Positions 11,561-23,325 of a stretch of 64,000 nt of DNA are shown in pieces (the stretch's first letter is position 1; the number at the start of each line of letters is the position of its first letter). The notes beneath the pieces were generated by a model, which saw nothing but the letters and a program-made list of their open reading frames with translations, did not search any database and was not told the DNA's origin. The stretch comes from Aplectana chamaeleonis (Eukaryota > Nematoda > Chromadorea > Rhabditida > Cosmocercidae). The stretch lies in assembly GCA_029168955.1 (NCBI GenBank), contig JAPDOI010000710.1, positions 62,001 to 126,000 on the forward strand, given 5' to 3'. The position numbers were made by a program, and so were the translations under genes.

Positions 11561-12245
11561 TGACGAGGCGGAATTTCCGGCTTGGGAAAAAAAGGCAAAT
11601 ACCACCAGACGGGTGGCTTCGGTTTTGAAGTGAACTATTCTGAGCCTACTTTCAATCGCGGACCTTTTGCGGCCAAACCAATGACCACGAGTGTGTATGC
11701 CGGGGCGTCAAAGTTGCGAAAAAAAAATGCAGTTTCGACTTGGAGCTTCTGTAAAAGGTTACAACGCGAGTTTTCCGGCTTGGGCTGATGCAGTGCTTAT
11801 TTGGAGTAGAATCACGAAAAAAGTTACTGCCCGATTCCCAGCTCGATTGGTACCATTAGAGCCGAGATCAGCCGGCAGCCGTGGCATACCTGGTGGCGCT
11901 AAGCGATTAATCGATATTATTCGGAAAAAGATCACAACAAAATGTTACTGCCTGAGTGCCAGGTCGATTGGTCCCGTTGAAGTTGAAAGCGGGACTTCGT
12001 GAGTTTCATGTGCAAATCTTATGCATCGATCAGCCGGGTAGCCGTGGTATGCCTGGTTTCTCAAAGCGTCAAATAATGAAAAAACGTCTTTAATAAGTTG
12101 GTGAGGGGCCGCAAATTTTTTCAACTTGGGTGGGGGGAGCCGCACCTCCAAAGGACCGCTAACAAGGGCATGCCTTACCCTGACCCGGTCACACAGTGTT
12201 TCCATCCCCCACACACTGCTCTGCGGTATTTCGCCCACACAGTCG
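11561..12245. repeat. Diverged repeated block
   Basis: Related segments recur: TTACTGCCCGATTCCCAGCT (near 11824) against TTACTGCCTGAGTGCCAGGT (near 11944), and ATCAGCCGGCAGCCGTGG (near 11870) against ATCAGCCGGGTAGCCGTGG (near 12026). This suggests two old copies of a unit of about 120-150 bp. No protein is supported. Confidence 0.5.
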
Positions 12246-12548
12246 TGGGCTTGTAAAAAGTTTCTGTCCTCTGACAGAGTTGTCAGGACCTAACCTAAAA
12301 AATGCGCCACGAAGCTGTTTCACTTCCACTCAGTTGCTGATTGATTTCTGAGCTACAAGGTGCGTATTAAATATTCGTACACAGTTTACCATCTTGTGTC
12401 TCTGATGTGCAGTCCATGCCGACTGTAGTTAAGGAGCATGCAGAGTTGCAGTGACCGGCTCGACGTCGCCCAGCGAGATCTTTGATGCGTGGACAGATCA
12501 TGCCGCAGCGTCGCACATCAGAGCTTCGCAGGGTTGAATCGTACGCGC

Positions 12549-12975
12549 AGAAAGCCGTATATTGTTTTTTTTTCGTTTTTGCGTAGCTTGGCCTCTCTAG
12601 AGAACTAAAATGTCGAGGGGGGCCAAAAAAACCTTCATTTGTAAAGAAAAGTCAATCGGAACACATTGTAAATATAATTTTGAATTTCGCACCAAAATCG
12701 TTTTTTGAAGTTTTTTCTGCGTTAGAAGGCCTCGCCACTGTCATTCTCGAAGTTTTTCTGCATGTGAGGCTTACGCCGTAAGCGCTTCTCATGTTGTTTG
12801 ACGGTTGCGTCAACATTCTATGTGAAAGTGGTAGACTAGTGGTGAGAACTGGTGACGGATACTCATTTTTAACCCCTTCCAACCTCATTACTCTACGTTG
12901 TTGACGCGCCGAAGCTCACCGGTGTGGTGTATCGGACTCATTCATGAAATTGAGCCCGAAATATGCAAATTGATC
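12549..12975. repeat. Interspersed repeat family B, copy 2
   Basis: Second copy of the repeat at 8369-8790, same orientation, with small insertions and deletions. Confidence 0.7.
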
Positions 12976-13381
12976 ACAAAATGCTGATCATGTTTCTTGT
13001 CTAGGCAGATGAAGGCTGCCGTTTCCTCACCGCACCTGCAGCTCATCTACAAAAATGAAGGGGTTCTGCAGCATTTCGATAATTGTGAGATTATCATATC
13101 ACTCAGTGGAATCAGCATGCGGCAAAATCCAGCCGCTTCTTTTCTCCATTCCTCACTGGACTTAATTGTATACCACCCCAGGACGAGATTTGAAACCTCG
13201 TCACACGCCCAAAACTTCCCCTCCCTACCGAACTCACCACCGATGCCACTCCTTGTCTAACTTAGCTAGATTGGGAGAAGATGCTAATTTCGAGCTTATA
13301 ACCCCTTCAGATCAATGACTCGCGGCTGGTGGCCTATTAAACGCAGCATACATGCTTGAGAAAGTTGTTGAGATAGCGACG

Positions 13382-13802
13382 TTAATGGGCTCGGACGGCT
13401 CCTATTAGAACGCTCACGCCGTAACAAGCGTCAAAAATGCAGTCTCCGCTCACCTCTTCTATACATAGGTCCCGCCCCTTAATTCGAAGCCATCCTAATG
13501 ATTGTTCGAATACAGTCACTTTGGCTACTTCTTTGTTTTCAACCACGTAAGCGTTCTAGTACAGGCCGCAACAGTCTATTGGATCCGCCATATAAACCAT
13601 TTTGCCGCCAGCAACGCTAATTCAAGCGAGCTGGCATGCTGCGGTTTAACTCTCCCACTTCCCCTCCTATGCAAAAACCACTAGCTATTTCCCTATTTAC
13701 GTCGAGGTTTCGTAGGTTCCTAATACTACCACTTCTAAGCCTTGGATTTATATCGTAAGAGCGATAGGCATTTTAAGCATGTATACTGCCTTCAAGTGTC
13801 AA
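13382..13802. repeat. Interspersed repeat family C, copy 1
   Basis: It aligns over about 420 bases with 18043-18462. Shared words are GAACGCTCACGCC, GTCACTTTGGCT, a GAGCGTTYTAGTACAG-type word and CTGCCTTCAA near the end. A third, shorter match (AATACAGTCGTTTTGGGCGC ... TCTAGAACAGGCCG) follows at 13920-13982. Non-coding. Confidence 0.65.
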
Positions 13803-13994
13803 AAACGAGTCAACATGACCGCATCTTAGCAAACCTCTGTGCCTCCAGAAACGAGAAACACCTCCCACTTTCCTGCAGAGCCTTTCCACTTTACACGAGC
13901 ACCCTCAAATTGATTGCCAGAATACAGTCGTTTTGGGCGCTTTTCACGCTTTAAACGGCGCAATCCTTCTAGAACAGGCCGAACGAATTATTAT

Positions 13995-14140
13995 CCCGAA
14001 TGCCAGTCATACACGAATGAAATTTTTCGATTTTTTTTCGTTTTTTCGAAAGTTTGTCGAACGAAATTCTTTCAATTTTCGTTCGTTTGAGATCTGACTT
14101 TTCGGAATTTTTTAACGAAAATTCGTTCGATTTTCACAAC
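13995..14140. repeat. TTCG/CGAA-rich palindromic low-complexity tract
   Basis: Irregular repeats of TTTTTCG, AACGAAA and TTCGTTCG dominate this tract. It is related in style to 16555-16785 and to the arrays at 3483-3722, 41353-41535 and 43357-43555. Confidence 0.6.
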
Positions 14141-14496
14141 GCCTCTCGAAACTTCAACGCTGTTCCCTTATTACTCGAGCCGAGTTGTGGTGAGCGCGAC
14201 CAAACAAGACGCCTGCTCGATTAAGTCGTTCGTGAGACCTGAGAATACAAAGCCTTTCCCGCTCACATGAGTCCGGGCGAAGCAAGCAGCGGAGCGGTCG
14301 GTGATGGCAAAATATAACACTGATCCGGACACCTTGAAAAGAAAAGCCCGATAAGCACCACTTTGACCTGCTTGAAATGAGGGAGAAAGGCTATAGAGGT
14401 CTTCGCTATAGTACTCGTGAATTGAGTCGAAATCGGACACGCGTGGATGACTCATTCTCAAAAACGAAATACAAACTTTTCAGCAAACAAAAACCA

Positions 14497-14782
14497 AAGC
14501 GCCTTTAACAGTCTGCCGGACGTTGCCGTCCGACACGTCATAAGAGTGCCGCAGTGCGAGGGAAGCTGCGGTGAACAGCCGTCAGTTCCGACTCTCCAGT
14601 ACAAAGTATGAGGCTAAGCCAACACGTTTTGACCCGTCATAACTTGCTCCGACGTCGAGTCAATGATTTCACCGCACTGCCACGTCGGTCGGCCGACATC
14701 GCAGTGCGGGTCATCACCGACGCCGCAGCCCTATCTTATAACGTACCGGACGGCGTCGTCCGGCAGACTGTGAAAGGCGCTT
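14497..14782. mobile_element. MITE with inverted repeats of about 36 bp
   Basis: The left end AAGCGCCTTTAACAGTCTGC and the reverse complement of the right end AAGCGCCTTTCACAGTCTGC continue into CGGACG..GCCGTCCG. The interior is GC-rich and partly self-complementary (GCCGCAGTGCGAGG ... CGCACTGCCACG). No coding capacity. Confidence 0.75.
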
Positions 14783-14943
14783 AATCGGAAATTACCCTGC
14801 CGTGATACTCCGAAAAAAATTGAAAATGAACCACAAACTCGGGTCGAACACATGCAATACCTTTTTTTAGACAAAGTCTGAAAAGAGAAGTCTTAACCCA
14901 TAACGTCCGAAAGAACGGAATATGGTATTACTGTCCATATTAA

Positions 14944-15428
14944 AGGCAGTGTTCACGATGATTTGCGTTTGCGGGTTTTCCACTCGGAACAATGCCTTGG
15001 CCACCAAGTATTAACAAAATTACGAAGAGACGGCGAGAAACGCTTTAAAACGCCGTATTTCAGTGACATTATTCTGTAATATGGACTAGTTGTCCGGTTG
15101 TATGAACATGTCCATGGTGGTTGTCACCGGTAAAAAATTGGGTCAGTTGGAAATAGACGAATGTTTTGTGCAAAGCAGGATTAGTTAGGGTCCTGAGGAA
15201 AGAACGGAGCAACAGAGAAAAAGGAAATTGTAAAGGACGGGTCCACAAGACATTTCGTTGTCGCAACAAACAGTTCTTGTGAGTGTAAAAAGGCGAGGTG
15301 AGAGTAAAGGATTTCGTGCCCTTCGGGCGCTTTTTTCTCGATTTCTTGGTCATTTCAGTTCTACCCGGGGGCCAAACAATCAATTTAGTTATTAATCTCA
15401 AAATCGGAGATTATCGTGAACACTGCCT
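14944..15428. mobile_element. TTAA-flanked MITE with AGGCAGTG ends, 485 bp
   Basis: The perfect inverted ends AGGCAGTGTTCACGAT are flanked on both sides by TTAA (14940-14943 and 15429-15432), the target duplication expected for piggyBac-type insertion. The interior is non-coding. Ends beginning AGGCA next to TTAA recur at 21155-21688, 48888-49323, 49328-49801, 50936-53392 and 58450-58933, so this is an abundant superfamily here. Confidence 0.85.
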
Positions 15429-15432
15429 TTAA

Positions 15433-16073
15433 GGTGTGATTCCAGTCTACAGCTGCAGACAATCGCTGCTGAAACACTCAGCTTGAAGGCGATTCTGGTG
15501 GGGCCAAGGGGTCCCGGCACAATTAGTTGGGTCAGGGGCTCTCTACACAGCGAAGGTACTAACGGGACGCGTGCGGCGGGAATCACTTCATCGGTAGAGC
15601 GCATTTACCATAAGCTCCTGGCAATCCAAGGCATTTTTTTTTGATTTTGATAGTTCCTCTCTGACCTTTCAGAAGCTGTGGAAGCTTCCACACAGTAGTA
15701 CTGGTTCAAACCTCCCAGAACTTTCAGCCTCTACCTTTATTTCTTTCAAACTTGAGCATCACATGAGCACAACACTCCCTATAACGAGTTACACCGCGCC
15801 GTCGCAGGGGTTAAAGATTCGGGGTGGTTCGGACGGTACTCTTGTGAGGAAACTTCCACGGCTTCAAAAAATCATGAGAGGAACTATCAAAATCGAAAAA
15901 TGGCGTGGATTGCCGGGAGCTTATAGTGAACGCGCTCTACCGATAAAGTTATTCCCGCCGCGCGCGTCGCGCTACAACCCCCACTGTGTAGATAGCACCT
16001 GACCCTAATTAATCTCCATCCCAGCACGATTATCTTCAAGCTGCGGGCTGCAACTGCAGACCAAAGTTTCACT
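15433..16073. mobile_element. Foldback element, about 640 bp
   Basis: Long imperfect arms pair 15433-15670 with 15862-16073. For example, TCGGTAGAGCGCATTTACCA near 15590 is complementary to sequence near 15930-15950, and the CTACACAG words near 15542 and 15985 are also in complementary positions. It begins 4 bp after the MITE at 14944-15428. Non-coding. Confidence 0.65.
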
Positions 16074-16081
16074 TCGATCTG

Positions 16082-16220
16082 GGGCCGGATTCATCAATCA
16101 TTATACCCCGGGTATAAGGGCGAATCATGCCAAAATCTTCCGCATTCCCTAGGCAAGTGTGGAGGATTATACCCTGATGCGCCCTTATACCCGGGGTACA
16201 ATCGTTGGAGAATCCGGCCC
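16082..16220. mobile_element. Short palindromic MITE, 139 bp
   Basis: The left end GGGCCGGATTCATCAATCAT and the reverse complement of the right end GGGCCGGATTCTCCAACGAT both continue into ACCCCGGGTATAAGGGCG. That gives inverted repeats of about 41 bp around a short centre. Non-coding. Confidence 0.8.
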
Positions 16221-16554
16221 TTGCATGCTACCGCTTCCAAGGCTAGAGAGGTGAAGAAGAATTTCGCTCAGACTTCGCCGAGGAGCGTATTTGAGAGCTG
16301 AACAGGATTAGAGGATCCGTTTTCAGTCCATCGAAATATTTTCTCAGGCTCGGTCACTAAATAACACTATGACGCACTACGAATAAAGTTTTTGTCCTTT
16401 TCTGATCCACCTAAATGCCCATTACTACTGTGGAACAGATTAAATATATATTTTTAGCATCTCCCCACAGCTAGTTAACAAGTCCTGGAAAAAATTAGTC
16501 TGGGCAGATAGGCAGTCAAGCCCACGACTCTGGTTGCGTGTTTTAAATAAAGAG

Positions 16555-16785
16555 CCCAGTCCAGTTTCGGAATTAAATCTGGAATCTCGAACGAATTCCG
16601 AAAAAAAACTCCGAAATTTCGGATTCGAACGAATTCCGAAGGAAAACGAAATTTCGATCAGTTTCGAAATTCGTTCGTTCGACCTCCTAAATTTCGAGTT
16701 TGTCGAGATTCGTTCGAAATTTTTTCAAACGAAATTCGAACAAAAAATTTTCATGTTTCGTTCGTTCGACATTTTTTTTTGAAAT
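16555..16785. repeat. TTCGAA/GAATTCCG-rich palindromic tract
   Basis: Words such as CGAACGAATTCCG and GAAATTCGTTCGTTCGA recur irregularly. The open frame across the tract is a product of the repeat. Confidence 0.6.
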
Positions 16786-16799
16786 CGCACGACCATAGA

Positions 16800-17170
16800 A
16801 CGAATCTACCTATTCCGCTTTCCCGAGCACTGCTGCGAGGAGTTACGACCACTCCCTCGGGTGACATCTAGAGTTCTGCGAGCTGCGAGTTGCGACACGT
16901 ATAAGCATATAGCTACGTGCTCGCAGCGTCCTCGCATGCGAGCTGTCTTGCGGCGAAACGGTAGGGGGGGGGCTTTCATAGTTCTTGCCGCACTGCGAGG
17001 ACGCAACTCGCAGTGCGAGCGCCCGACGACAAAATTCTCGCAGAGGGCTTTCATAGTCCTCTCGCACTGCGAGGACACTGCCACCAGTTTCACGCACGTA
17101 TTGCGAGCTGCGAGAAGAATACTCCTGACTATTTTTGTCGTAGCTAGCAGTGCGAGTACTTCCTGTATCA
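16800..17170. repeat. CTCGCACTGCGAG-rich tract
   Basis: The palindrome-like word CGCACTGCGAGGAC and variants of GCTGCGAG occur about ten times on both strands, with a further cluster at 17640-17720. Overlapping open frames exist on both strands, but their residues follow the repeat, so no gene is called. Confidence 0.5.
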
Positions 17171-18042
17171 TCATTTCCTTTGCCAACAAAACACGTTAAG
17201 CTGGTTTTTCTTTGTATTTACTCATGATTGTTTCCTGTTCCCTTTCCTGTGAAGGTTTCTGTTTAGTTTTTACTCAAGAATATATCCAGTTTTGCTTTTT
17301 AATTATGGTTTTTTTTTCAAGTTAACGGCTTGACCCTGCAAAAGTTTCTAAACAAAAACACTGGAAACACAAGAATTTTCTCGTGGTCTTCAGCTACCTT
17401 CATTCCTGCGAGAGTTTCCTGTCAGAATGTTGGCTATCGTTCTTTTTTTGACATTGACTGGTATCGTGCACAGCAAGGCTTTTTAGTAGCATCATATTTG
17501 ATTATTGAATTGCTGGAATGTTTGGTGGAAATGATCCCTGTGAACCAGCGCCCCTATGAATACAATACCGCGATCCAATGCCACTCCTTCTCTGATTCAA
17601 TATGACGCAATGACTCATGTGCAACCCTGATTCAGGTTCTCGTACTGCCCGCAACTCGCAGACTCTGAAAGCTAGTTGCGAAAGTTTCAGGGTTACGCCC
17701 CCAACCTCTCGCACTGCGAACAACTGGCAGAACTCCAGATGCCACCATACTGGAAGACTTTCGAAAAATGGTACGATTTTAGCGATACCATACTGATCGT
17801 ATCTTTTGGCCAGAATGCATGCAGACCGCTTTCTCGTTTTTTGGCACCCTTCTCATTAAGTCGCATCACATTCGAATTTTCTCGGAATCTGAAAACAAAT
17901 TTAGATTTCTGATAGGGAGAGCTACACTTTCTAGGGTATAATTATTGCAAGGGTTTAAGTTTAAACAAAAAAGCTTAAGCCCATATCGCCTGAATGCAGC
18001 AGACACGCTGGAAAAAGATCCTGGGATAACTACATAGCTGGG
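17171..18042. other. Unassigned stretch
   Basis: An open frame at 17330-17605 has no recognisable motif. I see no gene. Confidence 0.35.
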
Positions 18043-18462
18043 GCCTTATTGCCCCTAGTAGAACGCTCACGCCCTTAGAAAGGTCAAAAACGAGTAAACT
18101 TTGAGGCTATTAAGTCGAAAAATTTCGACACCCCCCCCCCAATACAGACTCGTCCTAATTAATAGTTCGAAAACGGTCACTTTGGCTGATTTTTATGCCG
18201 GCAACGAGGTGAGCGTTTTAGTACAGACTGTAAGAGTCCATCGGCTTCGCTATCTCAACCGTTTGTGTTGCTAATATTCGCTGTTTCAACCGCGCGCAAT
18301 GTAACTCGTCCACTTTCACCCGATAACAACAGCCGCTATTCATCTATATGCATACAGCTTTCCTAGGTTTTCTTGTTAGTCTCCCATACTACCATCTCCA
18401 AACCTTCTATTTTTGTCATGAAATCGATACCATTTTTGAGAGTGTCTGCTGCCTTCAAAGGC
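18043..18462. repeat. Interspersed repeat family C, copy 2
   Basis: Partner of 13382-13802 in the same orientation. Immediately after it, 18458-18570 resembles the terminal part of the TTAA-MITE family at 58450-58933 in reverse orientation (GATCTTGGAGAGGGT, GATCACAGTCGTATCTCTGA). Confidence 0.6.
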
Positions 18463-18869
18463 ACATAACACCGGGAAAACTATTTTTCAGTTTTCATGCT
18501 GATCTTGGAGAGGGTCAAATCCTGATCACAGTCGTATCTCTGAAATCGTCCAAGAATCCCCATGAACATTGTTAAGCTGCCGAGATGTCGTGCGTTCGTG
18601 CCGTGGCAGTGTGGAGGAAAGAAGACCACCTCCGTGCAAACCGACGTCAATCCCTCCGCGGAGAGGGTGTTTGTCATGGGAGAGGTGCTGGCTGGCTGCA
18701 GCTCTCCTGAGGATTCTTCTATAAATGGCCGGCGCCGAGAGGAATCCTGGACCCGCTCAGAAGAAGTTACCATGAGCCACAGGCGACAGGAATGTAACTT
18801 GGAGTGGAACCAGCGTCCAATGCTTTGGATACCAAAGGTGGGTGAACTTCTCTTGTTCGAGTATCAGTT

Positions 18870-20110
18870 CTGTGAGATACCACGATTCTTCCTTTCGTTG
18901 CATTGTGTGCTCCGCCTTCAGTAACTCTGATTCGTCATCGACCAACCGTCCCCTATCTATTGTACACATAAATCTCAACGGCCTTCGCGCCGAGCTTTCT
19001 GAATCATCTCTCTTGCCCGTACTCATCACCCGGATGTTATCATGGTTCAGGCAACCAAACTCTCTCCCTCTGCTACCTCTCGGAATCCTAACATCCCGGG
19101 CTATACTGCATATCATTCTCCTAGATAATTTCAAGACGGCGGAGTCACTACGTTCGTTCTATTCTCCCTTCCCTCTCACTTAATCCCAAAAGCTCCAGAG
19201 GATTGTACTCTCGAGTACATCCCCATACATATTCCTCTAACAAGGGAAGTGTTTAGAGCGGTAAACGCACCTACGGAAACGGTATGCACTGCCAGTTTCT
19301 CTTGGTCCTCTATAGTAACTTTGTGAAATATCCAGCCCCGAGCTGTTGATTCCGAGGAGCTCTGAGCCCGCAAAGTTTGGCTCTCTCCGCTCATTGATTT
19401 CGGCTGCCTCCACTCATTGATCGTGTCAATCGGGAAGGAAGGTCGTTGAGTGTGGCGGCTTGGTGAAGTGGATAGCGATATGGACAAGCCGCCACACTCA
19501 ACGACCTTCCTTCCCGATTGACACGATCAATGAGTGGAGGCAGCCGAAATCAATGAGCGGAGAGAGCCAAACTTTGCGGGCTCGTAGCTCCTCGGAATCA
19601 ACAGCTCGGAGCTGGATATTTCACAAAGTTACTATAGAGGACCAAGAGAAACTGGCAGTGCATACCGTTTCCGTAGGTGCGTTTACCGCTCTAAACACTT
19701 CCCTAGTGAGAACTCCAATTTATCTTTTCAATATATACATTCCTCCTCCTACATCCTGTCCACCAACCTACAACCCTATCCCACTCCTCAAGCAGCTTTA
19801 CGACCACTCTCTCTCTCCCTCAATTCTCTTTGCGGGTGACTTCGATGCCCACACATTCTGCTCGTCGCTTGATTGTGATGCTAGAAGAAATGACGTCGAA
19901 GATTGGGCGGAGGAATGCGACCTGGTCATTCTGAACGATGATCAGCCCACTCGTCTCCCTGTCAACGGCCGATCTTCTAGCCCAGACAACTCCATCGTCT
20001 CTCCCAATCTCTCCAATGCTAGCTGTTGGTCATCATTCACAACTCTTTAAAGTGATCACATCCCTGTCTTCATCGATATTGATCTTTCTAACTCTCTTGC
20101 TCCCTATAAA
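18870..20110 (+). pseudogene. Jockey/CR1-like non-LTR retrotransposon, endonuclease part (broken)
   Basis: An apurinic-type endonuclease domain opens near 18947 with LSIVHINLNGLRAELSES, the usual start of this fold in Jockey/CR1-type elements. It continues beyond a hairpin duplication at 19242-19705 with PSILFAGDFDAH (about 19815-19850) and SSDHIPVFIDID (about 20048-20085), the two conserved metal-site regions. Several frame changes and stops are present. The hairpin breaks the middle of the domain. It sits directly upstream of, and in the same orientation as, the reverse transcriptase at 20249-22909, so both belong to one element. The clade assignment is approximate. Confidence 0.78.
19242..19705. 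repeat. 221-bp near-perfect inverted repeat (hairpin) with a 22-bp loop
   Basis: The left arm 19242-19462 is almost exactly complementary to the right arm 19485-19705, with only a few differences over 221 positions. The loop is 19463-19484. It lies inside the endonuclease region of the retrotransposon. Both arms have the same flank-side end (AGGGAAGTGTTTAGAGCGG on the left), which suggests a local inverted duplication rather than two independent insertions. Confidence 0.92.
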
Positions 20111-20248
20111 GGTGTTCGTCATCGTTCTTATCTTGATTAAGGCCTTGCAGACTGTAGCCTGTTCAAGGAGGTTGCACTCCGCCAAGCGGCCGATTATCCG
20201 TGGAATGGCGATGTATACCAGAAGTAGGGCCACCTATCTGATGCTATC

Positions 20249-22909
20249 TTGAAGGCTATGAAAGCTGCGATCCCTGAAGGTCGAGTAAAGACCTTCTTCC
20301 CCAATGTCACCAAGGAAACACTGCAGAATATAAGGACAAGGGATGCAAAGAGAGCTGCAGATCACCATGACCCAAACATCGCTGAGCTGGATAGTGAGAT
20401 CAGGAGGGATCTTAACAGGCATGATGGAGCAGCAGCGTGGAAGGCTTTGAGAAGGATGTCCGGAAAGTTTACCTCCGCCAAGAAATCCACGACTGAATTT
20501 GATGGTGTAGTCTTTGAATCAGGGAAGGAGGCCGCAAATGCTCTTGGGAAGCATTTTTTCGTAACTAAAACAAAAAGAGAGAAGCAGAATAAAATGACTG
20601 TACGGGAACTCTGTAAATTGTCACTCATGGATGTAGATGAAGCAGTCACGCCTGCACAGGTCGAGAAGATGATAAAGGAGATGAGTAACTCGAAGGCAAT
20701 AGGGCCAGACGGTTTCAGCACAGCAGTCCTGAAGAGACTGCCCAGTGAACTACTGCCCCTTCTTGCTAACGTCATGAACACATCGTTTCGTACATGTAAT
20801 TTACCCCAAAATTGGAGAGTCGCTCGCGTTATACCACTGCCGAAGCCGGGAAAATCACCATACACGGCTAAAGGGTACCGGCCCATCAGTCTAGTCTCAC
20901 CCATTGCAAAAATAGCCGAAAAACTGGTTGTGGAGAAGCTGGCCGAACACAACAACAAGCGACAGCATCAGCATGGTTTCCGTGAAATGCATTCCACCAC
21001 TACGGCCGTGTTTAAAATTGTGAGCTATGTTCTGGACGGCTTCAATGCCAAAGAACCCCCAACGTATTGTTGCTGTGGCCCTCGACTTGACAAAGGCATT
21101 TGACACTGTCAATCTAGGCATACTATCAGAGAGTCTGATGAAGTCTACCATTAAAGGCAGTGGTCACGATTAAAAAAAAGGTTATCGGAAAAACTACAAA
21201 AATCAGCTCAGATCAAAAACAGCTCAAAAACTATGCAGGTAGCGCGGTGATAAACAGATAGAATTAGAGTTATTAGGACCCTAAACTTCCAGTTTGTGCA
21301 CACGTGCACAGAAAGATCACAGTCTCATGCCAAGCAGTCGAAAATTATCGACACTCAGAGGAAGAAATAAATGCAAATTTACCTAATAAAACAGATGAAC
21401 AATGAAAGCAAGCACTTCAGTCAATGTTTTTGACTAGATGTGTACATAAATCCGAAGGTTCATTGATTGAAATTCTATTTCAAGCCAGCTGATGTTCTTG
21501 ATACTCGAGATCATCGATGATGTGGGGTGTACTCGTCCACCATCAAAAGACAAGGAAGTTCAGGCTTCAAATTTGACCTAGAACAGCGTTTTTTTCGCGA
21601 TTTTTTCTATTAGTTACTACTACTCTATACCCAGAAAAGGGTTAAGAGAGGAAAAGAAGACAAGCATATTTGAGTGCGACAACTGCCTTTAAGCCCTGGC
21701 AGAAGCGGCGGATCATTAAAGGACGTCGGGCAAATGTGCCAATCCAGGGACACGTTTCCAATAGCATCCTCATCGCCGCTGGTGTCCCTCAAGAAGGAGT
21801 TTTATCGCCTGCATTTTTCAGTTTATATCAAGAAGATCTGCCCGTTCCCCCTCAAGACATCAAGGTAGTTGCATGCACAGATGATATTACTATTCTGTGC
21901 CGAGATCGCGACATGAATGTAGCGGCGAGTAAGATCAATGACTACTTTATCGAGTTGAAATTTTTCTTCGATCGCGAAATGCTCACAGTCTCTGCCTCCA
22001 AATCATCCGTCACCGTCTTTTCCACTAATAATGCAGAGCACAAGGCCCATCCTACGATGAAATGGGACAAAACCCAATTGCCGGCCACCCGACTCCCCAA
22101 GCTACTTAGACTCGGATTGGATCCTTTGTTGAAGCTTCATAAGAACACTGAGCAGAAGCAAGCCAAAGTGAAAACAACACTCAACGTCCTACGTGCTCTC
22201 GGTGGAACGTTCTGGGGATGTAGTAAAGAAACGATCCTGATCACGTATAAGGCTATTGTGCAACCCGCCTTGGAGTATGCTGCGCCAGTCTGGCAGCACA
22301 TCGTGTCGGACACATCTTGGTCCAAGCTGCGACGTGCCCAAAATTGTGCTCTGCGTATCGCAACAGGCTATTCTAAAAGCTCTCCAGTTCAGCACTTGCA
22401 CGCCGAAGCTCGCATATTGCCAGTTAGAGTCCACTGCCAACTCCAGGCGCAACAAATGTATATCAACATCGTGAAGCAGCGGGAATCATCCGTCGCGAAG
22501 AGTACTAAACCCGGTGAGACAGAGATGCATCAGGAAGCCGTTCGCCGATGCTCTCTCGAAAGTAGATGTGCAGAGATGGTCCCGAGGCACAACAAGAACG
22601 TCTTCGTCTCTTGCGCGCGGAGCATACCGGATTCGTCAAGGAACACTTGAACAGAGTCGCCATAAACTCCATCCTGGGAGTCGCACCTATCATGGTCAGC
22701 GAGAACGAGATTGAACTTGGCAGGCGTGCCAGGTGCACCCTTGCATCGTTAAGCTGTGGAATAACAGCAAACCTGACGAGTGCCCTGATTGCGGTAGTCA
22801 AGAGCATACTAATGCGCACCTGTTCAATTGCCCGAAGAGACCGACTACATTAAGGACAATGGATCTGTGGACGAACCCTACGCTAGTGACCGAGTTTCTG
22901 AACCTGTGA
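20249..22909 (+). pseudogene. Jockey/CR1-like retrotransposon reverse transcriptase, interrupted by a MITE
   Basis: This is the reverse transcriptase that copies element RNA at a nicked target. The first part (20249-21150) carries NSKAIGPDGFSTAVLKRLP, WRVARVIPLPKPG, YRPISLVSPIAKIAEKLV, QHGFREMHST and, after a frame change near 21060, AVALDLTKAFDTVN (the first catalytic Asp). A 534-bp TTAA MITE interrupts it at 21155-21688. The second part resumes with GVPQEGVLSPAFFSLYQ and then ACTDDITILC at 21871-21900, where the usual Y/F-A before DD is C-T. Further on is LEYAAPVWQHI. The tail has a CPDCG...H....H...C zinc-knuckle-like motif near 22790-22840 and ends in TGA at 22909. Frame changes near 21060 and 22650 make it inactive. 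Confidence 0.88.
21155..21688. mobile_element. TTAA-flanked MITE inserted in the retrotransposon
   Basis: The ends are AGGCAGTGGTCACGAT and its partner GTGCGACAACTGCCT, flanked by TTAA at 21151-21154 and 21689-21692. Removing the element and one TTAA joins the retrotransposon frame exactly: ATT AAG reads through from ...LMKSTI to KPWQKRR.... Confidence 0.88.
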
Positions 22910-22950
22910 CAGAACACCTCTCTGTGGCTGCGAATAAGAAGAAGAAAAGA

Positions 22951-23325
22951 GTTAAGGCTCCTTGAAGATGCCTATATTTTGAGGTCGAAAACTTGGTGGA
23001 CGAGTTGTCTCAGGGCTGTATTTCTCTTCATTTGCAATCGTTGAGCGAGAGCGATCCAGGATATGGAGACAGCCCGGCAATGGACTGAAAACGAATACTC
23101 GTTGAGAATTCATCCATCCATCTAGCTGCTATCAAGTTCGGATTTCTCGTAGGGGGGGGGGGGGGGTGTGGCCCGTGGTGGTGAGCGAAGGGGGTCGGGC
23201 CTGTGGTGGTCGCTTATATCTCGCGAGGAAATCAGATCTCGCGCTTGACAAGTGTTATACAGGATGGGTTTACAACACAATAAAATGAAAATCACAAAAT
23301 TCATGTCTGAGGGTGTACTGTGCCT
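22951..23325 (-). mobile_element. Truncated TTAA-MITE (family of 58450-58933), reverse orientation
   Basis: The sequence is the reverse complement of a large part of 58450-58933. Shared words include GACGAGTTGTCTC, GTATTTCTCTTCAT and a terminal TGTACTGTGCCT at 23314-23325. The left side is truncated against the 3' end of the retrotransposon. It contains a run of about 14 G at 23153-23166. Confidence 0.75.

Noticed and set aside
16806..17199. Overlapping proteins on both strands
   Set aside because: Residues follow the CGCACTGCGAG repeats in every frame.
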